Source: an uncultured Eubacteriales bacterium
Lineage (GTDB): Bacteria > Bacillota > Clostridia > Monoglobales > Monoglobaceae
NCBI GenBank assembly: GCA_905205855.1
Contig: CAJLFL010000104.1
Span: 1-6,578, forward strand
Length of the DNA stretch: 6,578 nt
Reading direction: 5' to 3'
Shown: piece after piece, positions 1-5,065 of the stretch
Layout: each line of letters begins with the position of its first letter
How positions within the stretch are numbered: the first letter of the stretch is position 1
Program-made: the position numbers and the translations under genes
Notes under the pieces: model-generated
The model's input: the letters and a program-made list of their open reading frames with translations, nothing else
Told to the model about the DNA's origin: nothing
Database searches by the model: none

Positions 1-734
1 TGATAGTTGAAAATAAATCCGGAAGATGTGCATATGAGGTAAAGTCGGTGGTTGACGCATCGGGTGATGCGGATATATGCAAATTTGCCGGGGAGAAAAC
101 GGTTAATTTTGCTCCGGGCAATATTCTTGCCGCATGGAGCTATGGCTTTAAAAACGGAAAAATCGGCTTAAATATGCTTGGATATTCCGAAATCCCGGAT
201 GAGGATAAAACCGGTGATGAACCAAAACCGCTTATGAACAGGAGATTTAGCGGAATAAACGGCGAGGAAACAAGCGAGATGCTGCAGTGTGCACATGAGC
301 AGATTTTGAACAATTTTAAAAAAGAGCGTAAAAATGATAATAAATATGTCCCGGTAACGATTCCGACAATGCCGCAGCTGCGTATGACCCGCGGAATTGC
401 AGGAAAATACACACTTGGTACAAAGGATGAGCATAAGGAATTTAATGACAGCGTAGGGTTGTTTTCCAACTGGAAAAAACGCGGCCCTGTGTATGAATTG
501 CCTTTTTCCGCCCTGCACGGTAATAAGATTAAAAATCTTATATGTGCCGGAAGATGTATAAGCGCTGAGGACAGTATGTGGGATGTTACAAGGGTTATAC
601 CGGTTTGCGCCGTTGCCGGACAAGCGGCAGGTACAGCGGCTGCAATGAGTAGTGACTTTGATAATATTGACATAGTGGCGCTGCAGCGTAAGCTTAAATC
701 CGACGGCGTTAAGCTTCACGAAAGTGAATTATAA
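1..734 (+). CDS. FAD-dependent oxidoreductase, C-terminal part (5' end outside window)
   Basis: The reading frame is open from base 3, so the gene starts upstream of the window. A GTG at 48 is only an internal codon. The 243 visible residues begin inside the FAD-binding region, with VVDASGDAD at residues 16-24, the 'DA(T/S)GDAD' motif typical of the FAD_oxidored family (Pfam PF12831). The C-terminal end carries the second FAD-contacting block: NLICAGRCIS around residues 178-188, then a TRVIP segment and GQAAGTAAA starting at residue 206. The Rossmann GxGxxG motif must lie in the missing N-terminus. Such proteins are usually soluble flavoenzymes of 400-600 residues oxidising or reducing small organic substrates. 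The substrate cannot be told from this fragment, and no partner gene is visible. The stop codon lies inside the 3' end of the opposing dehydrogenase gene, with no terminator between them. Family assignment is fairly secure; function is open. Confidence -1.
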   Translation, partial: IVENKSGRCAYEVKSVVDASGDADICKFAGEKTVNFAPGNILAAWSYGFKNGKIGLNMLGYSEIPDEDKTGDEPKPLMNRRFSGINGEETSEMLQCAHEQILNNFKKERKNDNKYVPVTIPTMPQLRMTRGIAGKYTLGTKDEHKEFNDSVGLFSNWKKRGPVYELPFSALHGNKIKNLICAGRCISAEDSMWDVTRVIPVCAVAGQAAGTAAAMSSDFDNIDIVALQRKLKSDGVKLHESEL

Positions 735-1504
735 AAATGCTGCTGATGCATCCATAATTTTATCATAATTTTTTGAGGCAGAAGCTTTGCAACAAGATGA
801 CAGAATTTTGTATAAGCGCCGTATACAGACATATCTTTGCCTTTATCGGCGTCTTTTATTGCCTTTTGGGCTACCGCTGCGGTGCTTGCCATGCCGGCAA
901 AGTTGGTGACAGTGTGACTTGCGCCGATTGCTCCGCGGTCAAGAAGACCGGTGTTCATCCAGCCGGGACACACGGCTGTGGCGGTGATGCCTCTGTCTTT
1001 TAATTCAACATTCAGTGCACGTGTGTAATTACGCAGAAACGCTTTTGTTGCACTGTAAATGTTAAGATAAGGCAATGGCTGAAACGCTGACTGTGATGCA
1101 ATGTTGATTATGTGACCGCCGCACTTTATATACGGAATACAAATAAGGCCCATTGCAACAGCCGCACTGACATTCAAATCAATCATGTTTAAAGACTCAG
1201 CGACAGAAATATCATTGTACGAACAAAACTTTGCAAATCCGGCATTGTTTATAAGGTACTTTATTTCTGCGTTTGCGTCTTTAATTTTGGATTCAAATTC
1301 ACAAACAGAGTTTTTATCGGATAAATCATGGCTGAATACTATGGCTTTATTACCGTAAAGAGTTTTAAGCTCGTTAAGTTTGCTTTCATTTCTTGCTATT
1401 GCCCAGATTTCGTCAAGTTCTCTTTTATCGGACAAAATACGGACAAATTCTTTTCCAAGCCCTCCGCTTGCGCCGGTGATTACAGCGATTGTTTTTTTAA
1501 TCAT
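716..1504 (-). CDS. Short-chain dehydrogenase/reductase (SDR), probably NADP(H)-dependent
   Basis: A classical SDR of 262 residues, within the usual 250-270 range. Visible motifs are the cofactor-binding TGASGGLG at residues 10-17, NNAG at 86-89, the active-site Asn in LNVSA (N111), Ser137, and YSATK with Tyr150 and Lys154. Ser137 to Tyr150 is the usual 13-residue spacing. An arginine after the second strand (IARNESKL, R38) suggests preference for NADP(H). It should be a soluble cytoplasmic oxidoreductase acting on a hydroxyl or carbonyl group; the substrate is not predictable. I chose the ATG at 1504 rather than the ATG at 1510: the ribosome binding site GGAG at 1512-1515 lies only 1 base from the upstream ATG but 7 bases from this one. 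A long hairpin separates it from fba upstream, so it may have its own promoter or depend on read-through. Its 3' end overlaps the converging oxidoreductase gene by 19 bases. Confidence -1.
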   Translation of the reverse strand: MIKKTIAVITGASGGLGKEFVRILSDKRELDEIWAIARNESKLNELKTLYGNKAIVFSHDLSDKNSVCEFESKIKDANAEIKYLINNAGFAKFCSYNDISVAESLNMIDLNVSAAVAMGLICIPYIKCGGHIINIASQSAFQPLPYLNIYSATKAFLRNYTRALNVELKDRGITATAVCPGWMNTGLLDRGAIGASHTVTNFAGMASTAAVAQKAIKDADKGKDMSVYGAYTKFCHLVAKLLPQKIMIKLWMHQQHFYNSLS

Positions 1505-1511
1505 AACCATA

Positions 1512-1519
1512 CTCCCTTT
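1512..1519 (-). promoter_or_regulatory. Ribosome binding site deciding the SDR start
   Basis: On the minus strand the sequence reads AAAGGGAG followed by T and ATG. The core GGAG (1512-1515) is 1 base from the ATG at 1510 and 7 bases from the in-frame ATG at 1504. Only the latter spacing is normal, so translation more likely starts at 1504. Confidence -1.
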
Positions 1520-1555
1520 CCGGACATATGTGGGCTGAACCCGATATGCCTAAAG

Positions 1556-1602
1556 CAAAGGAGCCGCAGCAAAATGAATTTTGTTTTGCTGCGGCTCCTT
1601 TG
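1556..1602 (-). terminator. Long perfect hairpin, likely terminator downstream of fba
   Basis: The 19-base arms 1556-1574 and 1584-1602 are exact inverted complements around a 9-base loop (1575-1583). The stem is GC-rich in the middle (GGAGCCGCAGC) and closes with CAAA/TTTG. It lies 46 bases after the fba stop codon and about 50 bases before the SDR start. No gene ends here on the plus strand, so termination of fba transcription is the natural reading. The T-run after the stem is short and broken on the minus strand (CTTTG then CTTTAGG), so it may be a leaky terminator or an mRNA-stabilising hairpin that still lets the SDR gene be read. Confidence -1.
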
Positions 1603-1648
1603 AAATTTTAGAAAAATAGTGCAGAATAAGTATTTTATTCAGTTTGAT

Positions 1649-2512
1649 TTATGCTTTGCCTACCGAACCGAACAGCTCCATCTTTTCTTTTACAATAACC
1701 TTGATAGCCTCAAAGCCGGGTTTGAGAAGCTTTCTCGGATCAAAGCCTTTGCCCTCTAAGTCTTTGCCTTCTTCGATGTATTTTCTTGTAGCCTCCTGGA
1801 AGTACAGCTGGCACTCAGTATTAACATTTATCTTTGCAACACCCAGAGAAATAGCCTTTTGTATCATGTCTGCCGGGATTCCTGTTCCGCCGTGCAGAAC
1901 CAAAGGAAGGTCGCCGATAAGCTCTTTGGTCTTTGCCAGAGCGTCAAAGTCAAGACCTTTCCAGTTTTCCGGGTACTTACCGTGGATGTTTCCGATACCT
2001 GCAGCAAGGAAATCAACACCCAAATCTGCAATCATTTTGCACTCGTTGGGATCTGCAATTTCGCCGGCACCTACAACGCCGTCTTCTTCGCCGCCGATAG
2101 AACCTACCTCTGCCTCTATTGAAAGACCGAGGTTATGTGCTGCATTAACAAGTTCCTTTGTCTTTTCTATGTTTTCCTCAATCGGGAAGTGAGAGCCATC
2201 AAACATGATTGAAGAAAATCCTGCCTTGATGCACTTATAGCAGCCCTCATAAGTACCGTGGTCAAGGTGCAAAGCAACCGGAACGGTAATGTTAAGCTCG
2301 TCCATCATTGCCTGTACCATTGCACTTACGGTTTTAAAGCCTGTCATGTACTTGCCTGCGCCCTCAGATACACCGAGGATAACAGGTGAGTTGTTCTCCT
2401 GTGCGGTCAAAAGTATAGCCTTTGTCCATTCAAGGTTGTTGATATTGAACTGACCTACTGCATAATGACCTTTTACTGCTTTGTTTAACATTTCTGTTGC
2501 TGTAACTAACAT
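1649..2512 (-). CDS. fba: Fructose-1,6-bisphosphate aldolase, class II
   Basis: A 287-residue zinc-dependent aldolase, the normal length for this family (about 285-310). It cleaves fructose-1,6-bisphosphate into dihydroxyacetone phosphate and glyceraldehyde-3-phosphate in glycolysis, and runs in reverse in gluconeogenesis, in the cytoplasm. Signature regions are intact: HLDHG at residues 82-86, where Asp84 is the expected proton donor/acceptor and His85 a zinc ligand; IEAEVGSIGGEED at 132-144; GNIHGKY with zinc ligand His177; LHGGTG with zinc ligand His207; and KINVNTE at 227-233, which contacts substrate phosphate. The start is supported by GGAGG at 2519-2523, 6 bases before the ATG. It lies 51 bases after the glycosylase gene; this gap is very AT-rich, but I found no convincing -35/-10 pair with a sensible distance to the start. 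A long hairpin follows it. Tagatose-bisphosphate or other ketose-bisphosphate aldolases are the main alternative, but overall similarity to clostridial glycolytic enzymes favours fba. Confidence -1.
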   Translation of the reverse strand: MLVTATEMLNKAVKGHYAVGQFNINNLEWTKAILLTAQENNSPVILGVSEGAGKYMTGFKTVSAMVQAMMDELNITVPVALHLDHGTYEGCYKCIKAGFSSIMFDGSHFPIEENIEKTKELVNAAHNLGLSIEAEVGSIGGEEDGVVGAGEIADPNECKMIADLGVDFLAAGIGNIHGKYPENWKGLDFDALAKTKELIGDLPLVLHGGTGIPADMIQKAISLGVAKINVNTECQLYFQEATRKYIEEGKDLEGKGFDPRKLLKPGFEAIKVIVKEKMELFGSVGKA

Positions 2513-2518
2513 TTTTTG

Positions 2519-2523
2519 CCTCC
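2519..2523 (-). promoter_or_regulatory. Strong ribosome binding site of fba
   Basis: GGAGG on the minus strand, separated from the fba ATG by CAAAAA (6 bases). It is the closest match to the consensus among the genes whose starts lie in this window, fitting high expression of a glycolytic enzyme. Confidence -1.
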
Positions 2524-2563
2524 ATATAATATATAATAAATAATTTTCTTCAAAGTAATATGT

Positions 2564-3370
2564 TCAGGAATGATCCCTGTAATAATAGTAAAGATACTGC
2601 TGTGCAAATCCGCCGAGAGCGCCGTATGTTGCGCCGACAAATGCTGTTATGTTTTTTTCATCCGTGCCGTAGACACGATTCATAATGCGTTTTATCCATA
2701 CATCCTGCGGAAAGACCTCATATCTTCCGAGGGCAAACAGCAGAATACAATCCGCGACCTTACTGCCAATACCTTTGATTTCCATAAGCTTCTTTTTGGC
2801 ATCTGGGGTTGACATTTCAAAAAGCTTGGCTGCGTCAAAGTTTTTATCCGAAAACTTAGCTGCGGCGTCAAGAATATATTTGTCGCGATAACCTGCCCTT
2901 AAATGTGCAAGGTCTGCCAATTCCAAAGCCGATAAGTTTTCGGGAGATGGAAAGGAATAAAAAGTTTCTCCATCATATTGTATCGGTGTTCCGAAGCTTT
3001 TGCACAATGCGGAAATAATCTTTCGGATTCGCGGAATGTTATTATTGGCTGAAATAATAAATGAAACGACCGTTTCCCATAGAGGCTGACGGAGTATCCT
3101 TATTCCGCTGCCGTATTCTATGCACGGCTTTAGCTTTGGATCGGCATTAAGCAAATCGATTTTAAGCTTGCCGTAGTCTTTGTCTGTGCAAAAGTAGTTT
3201 TGCCAGAATTCATTATCGCTGTCAGGACACATAATTGTGCTGCCGCTGACGCGGCAAACTCTGCCATCAGCAATACCTGTGTATATACCGTCGTTTGCGT
3301 CCCATCTGAAGCACTGCCCGCAGTCAAAGGTCGCTGCGGCGTCAAAATTGCGGCTTTCTAAATTTATCAT
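2564..3370 (-). CDS. ogg: 8-oxoguanine DNA glycosylase / AP lyase, OGG1-AlkA type
   Basis: A 268-residue base-excision repair enzyme that should remove oxidised guanine (8-oxoG) from DNA. The N-terminal part (about 1-95) resembles the OGG_N domain, including FDCGQCFRW at residues 15-23. The HhH-GPD part follows: QPLWETVVSFIISANNN around 95-111, then the helix-hairpin-helix IKGIGSKVADC at 198-208, with Lys204 aligned to the Schiff-base lysine of OGG1 (Lys249 in the human enzyme). Asp223 in FPQDVW is the conserved GPD-loop aspartate. The C-terminus ends in the AQQYLYYYYR pattern common in bacterial homologues. I start it at the ATG at 3370, not the in-frame GTG at 3379. That ATG is one base beyond the upstream stop codon and has GGGTGA 5 bases before it. 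It forms a coupled unit with the P-loop/Asp23 gene and rex, giving a plausible redox/oxidative-damage context. AlkA-type alkylbase activity is the alternative. Confidence -1.
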   Translation of the reverse strand: MINLESRNFDAAATFDCGQCFRWDANDGIYTGIADGRVCRVSGSTIMCPDSDNEFWQNYFCTDKDYGKLKIDLLNADPKLKPCIEYGSGIRILRQPLWETVVSFIISANNNIPRIRKIISALCKSFGTPIQYDGETFYSFPSPENLSALELADLAHLRAGYRDKYILDAAAKFSDKNFDAAKLFEMSTPDAKKKLMEIKGIGSKVADCILLFALGRYEVFPQDVWIKRIMNRVYGTDEKNITAFVGATYGALGGFAQQYLYYYYRDHS

Positions 3371-3371
3371 T

Positions 3372-4187
3372 TTAATCACCCATGTGTAAATCCTTTGGAT
3401 TAACGCTGACTCTGCGGATAGCTATGCCGGTGTGATTCTCAACGGATTCTTTTACCTGCTCGGCGGCAAGCTCCATCTGCTTTGAAACACGGCACGGAAA
3501 ATTGACCGTTACGTCAATATCTATTGTTAAAAATCCGTTTGCAGCCGTAATAATTTTCATCTTGTTCAGTTTGTAGATACTGTCAAACCGTGAGATTTCA
3601 TAGGCGCATATATCGGCTATTACCTTTTGAGAAATCTTATATTCACCAAGATAGCTGTAGGAGGGACGCATAATTGTTTTTTCCTCCGCTATGGTCTGAC
3701 CTTTTCTTTTGAAGAACAGCGTTATCGGATCGGTAAAATATCCGGAAAACTGACGCTTAAGCTCAAATGTCGGGACAGGAATAATATGCTTTCCCTGCTT
3801 GTTACGCATTTCTGCGGCAACGGCGCGTTCCTCCGGGGTGGTTATATCATCGATATAAATAATTTTTTCTATCGGACCGAGTTTAAGCGTTTCCGCAATA
3901 CGGTTTACCATTTTATCACTTGTTCCGATAATCAGTAATGATTCGGCATGGTTTTTGTCCAGCGCACGTCTGACCTCACTTGCGTGATTCGGATCACTGA
4001 AGATTGCACGGTGCACGGACGCCATTTTTGTGGCTTCGCGCTTTGCGGACTTTCCGGCGACAATGCGGCTGCCGGAAATCAGCAAACCGTCGTCTATTAT
4101 ATAGTCAAGCTTATAATCATGTGCAACACTCATACAATGATGGCTTTTGCCTGTTCCGGATTTTCCGACCAATGCATATAATCTCAT
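3372..4187 (-). CDS. P-loop ATP-binding protein with C-terminal Asp23/Gls24-like domain
   Basis: A 271-residue two-domain protein of unknown function. The N-terminus is a nucleotide-binding domain: Walker A GKSGTGKS at residues 8-15, IIDDG at 30-34, a conserved-looking RIVAGKSAKRE at 41-51, LLIIGTS at 84-90, and KIIYIDD at 108-114, which may be the Walker B strand. About residues 133-170 (GKHIIPVPT onward) look like a linker. From about residue 174 to 267 the sequence reads like an Asp23/Gls24 (DUF322) domain, with YKISQKVIADICAYEI, alternating beta-strand hydrophobics (ITAANGFLTIDIDVTV) and AAEQVKESVENHTG. I see no signal peptide or membrane segment. I start it at ATG 4187, one base after the rex stop codon and 5 bases after AGGTGA, because an earlier in-frame start would overlap rex by 68 bases and add residues before the P-loop strand. 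Similar proteins occur in Clostridia, but I know of no established role. ATPase or kinase activity is inference. Confidence -1.
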   Translation of the reverse strand: MRLYALVGKSGTGKSHHCMSVAHDYKLDYIIDDGLLISGSRIVAGKSAKREATKMASVHRAIFSDPNHASEVRRALDKNHAESLLIIGTSDKMVNRIAETLKLGPIEKIIYIDDITTPEERAVAAEMRNKQGKHIIPVPTFELKRQFSGYFTDPITLFFKRKGQTIAEEKTIMRPSYSYLGEYKISQKVIADICAYEISRFDSIYKLNKMKIITAANGFLTIDIDVTVNFPCRVSKQMELAAEQVKESVENHTGIAIRRVSVNPKDLHMGD

Positions 4188-4188
4188 A

Positions 4189-4836
4189 TTATTCACCTGA
4201 GCTTTCGGATTTCTCATTTTCAAAAAGCTTGTATGATAATCGCATAAGGCTGTCACTTAAATGGACGTTTTCAACAGCAATTCCTTCAGTGGTCGGCAGC
4301 TCGGTGTATGAGAAATTAAGAAACGCCCGAATGCCGTAGTTTATAAGTTCCTCCGCAACACTGTGCATGGATTGTTTGGGCACGGTAAGGATTGCCATTG
4401 CCGGATGGTTTTCTTCTATAAAGCTTTTGACGGTGCTGTAATCACGTATTATGTGATTATTTATGTATGTGCCGATTTTAGCGGGGTCATTGTCAAATAT
4501 ACCTATAAGCCGAAAGCCTCTGGATTCAAACTTAGTGTTTATCGCAAAGGTGCGTCCCATATTTCCTGCACCGACCATAATTGCGGTATAGCCGCGATTT
4601 ATGCCGAGGATGCGGGCGATTTCGCTTTGCAGAGACTCTACGTTATAGCCGTAACCCTGATGACCGAAACCTCCGAAACAGTTTAAATCCTGACGAATCT
4701 GGGAGGCGGTAACGCCCATACGGCTGCTGAGCTCCTTTGATGAAATCCTCTCAACGCCGCTTGCAAGTAAATCTGTTAAATATCTGTAATAGCGCGGCAG
4801 TCTGTTGACCACCGAAGCAGAAACTTTCTTTTCCAT
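4189..4836 (-). CDS. rex: Redox-sensing transcriptional repressor Rex
   Basis: At 215 residues this is the usual Rex size (about 205-220). Rex is a cytoplasmic homodimer that binds DNA when NAD+ is abundant and releases it when NADH rises, switching on fermentation and NADH-consuming genes. The N-terminal winged helix (about 1-78) carries NRLPRYYRYL, RISSKELSSRMGVTASQIRQD and the very conserved LNCFGGFGHQGYGYNV. The Rossmann domain follows, with VGAGNMG at 88-94 and the acidic FDND at 114-117 after the second strand. The end, NVHLSDSLMRLSY, is the swapped C-terminal helix region. I start it at ATG 4836 because family members begin a few residues before the RLPRYYRYL motif; a GTG at 4851 in frame would add five residues and has no ribosome binding site. 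The site for 4836 is itself weak: AGGTG sits 12 bases upstream. A promoter and Rex operator lie about 100 bases upstream, pointing to autoregulation, and the gene is tightly coupled to the next one. Confidence -1.
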   Translation of the reverse strand: MEKKVSASVVNRLPRYYRYLTDLLASGVERISSKELSSRMGVTASQIRQDLNCFGGFGHQGYGYNVESLQSEIARILGINRGYTAIMVGAGNMGRTFAINTKFESRGFRLIGIFDNDPAKIGTYINNHIIRDYSTVKSFIEENHPAMAILTVPKQSMHSVAEELINYGIRAFLNFSYTELPTTEGIAVENVHLSDSLMRLSYKLFENEKSESSGE

Positions 4837-4928
4837 TGTACCATACCGCACCTAAACACATAAAACAATTTTGGTACGGACTCTCCTATCTGCGGATATG
4901 GCGGATAAATCTGTGCCATATTCGGCTT

Positions 4929-4946
4929 ATGTTAAATTCCTAACAA
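4929..4946. promoter_or_regulatory. Rex operator (ROP) in front of rex
   Basis: The plus strand reads ATGTTAAATTCCTAACAA. Rex sites in Clostridia follow TTGTTA-N6-TAACAA. This one reads, on the minus strand, TTGTTA, six bases, then TAACAT, so only the last position of the palindrome deviates. It directly follows the -10 hexamer and covers the expected transcription start, the position from which a repressor blocks initiation. The match is seen; binding by this Rex is inferred. Confidence -1.
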
Positions 4947-4947
4947 A

Positions 4948-4976
4948 AGTATACCATAATAATAAGGATTTGTACA
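4948..4976 (-). promoter_or_regulatory. Probable sigma-A promoter of the rex operon
   Basis: On the minus strand TGTACA (4971-4976; 4 of 6 to TTGACA) is followed after exactly 17 bases by TATACT (4948-4953; 5 of 6 to TATAAT). The predicted start of transcription falls about 5-8 bases on, inside the Rex operator, leaving a leader of roughly 100 bases before the rex ATG. Confidence -1.
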
Positions 4977-5012
4977 GTGGGTTTCAAAAAAAAGTTTCAC
5001 AAATGGGGATGT

Positions 5013-5053
5013 AAAAAAGACTTAGAGGGGATGTAAATTTTTACATCCCCTCT
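5013..5053 (-). terminator. Terminator of htpG
   Basis: Thirteen-base arms 5024-5036 and 5041-5053 (AGAGGGGATGTAA and its complement) pair perfectly around a 4-base loop, starting 12 bases after the htpG stop codon. On the minus strand the stem is followed by AAGTC and then six T residues (5013-5018). A further copy of GGGGATGTAA at 5005-5014 partly overlaps the T-run. The placement between htpG and the rex promoter supports intrinsic termination, although the T-run starts five bases late. Confidence -1.
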
Positions 5054-5065
5054 GACACATATTTA

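Noticed and set aside
140..719. Two minus-strand open frames opposite the FAD oxidoreductase
   Set aside because: They overlap a gene with clear family motifs on the other strand, and their products are cysteine-rich with no recognisable domain.
1556..1602. Palindrome as a miniature transposable element
   Set aside because: No flanking target duplication is apparent and only one copy is in the window. The position right after a gene's 3' end fits a terminator better.
1624..1640. Six-base inverted repeat GAATAA/TTATTC just after fba
   Set aside because: It is short and made almost entirely of A and T, so too weak for a terminator; the 19-bp stem further on is far stronger.
1644..2192. Long plus-strand open frame opposite fba
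   Set aside because: It lies wholly within the well-supported fba gene, has no ribosome binding site, and its product is low-complexity (serine- and proline-rich), as expected for a shadow frame.
2524..2560. Possible fba promoter (TTGAAG at 2548-2553 with TATTAT at 2526-2531 on the minus strand, spacing 16)
   Set aside because: The start of transcription would fall inside the fba ribosome binding site. In such AT-rich sequence these hexamers occur by chance, so I left it out of the features.
4188..4256. Longer version of the P-loop protein starting at 4256
   Set aside because: It would overlap rex by 68 bases and add 23 residues before the first beta-strand of the P-loop domain, while the ATG at 4187 has a well-placed ribosome binding site.
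4981..5003. Direct repeat GTTTCA with a TTGTGA half-site, as a second Rex site
   Set aside because: Only one half-site resembles a Rex consensus; the matching inverted half is missing and it lies upstream of the -35 box.
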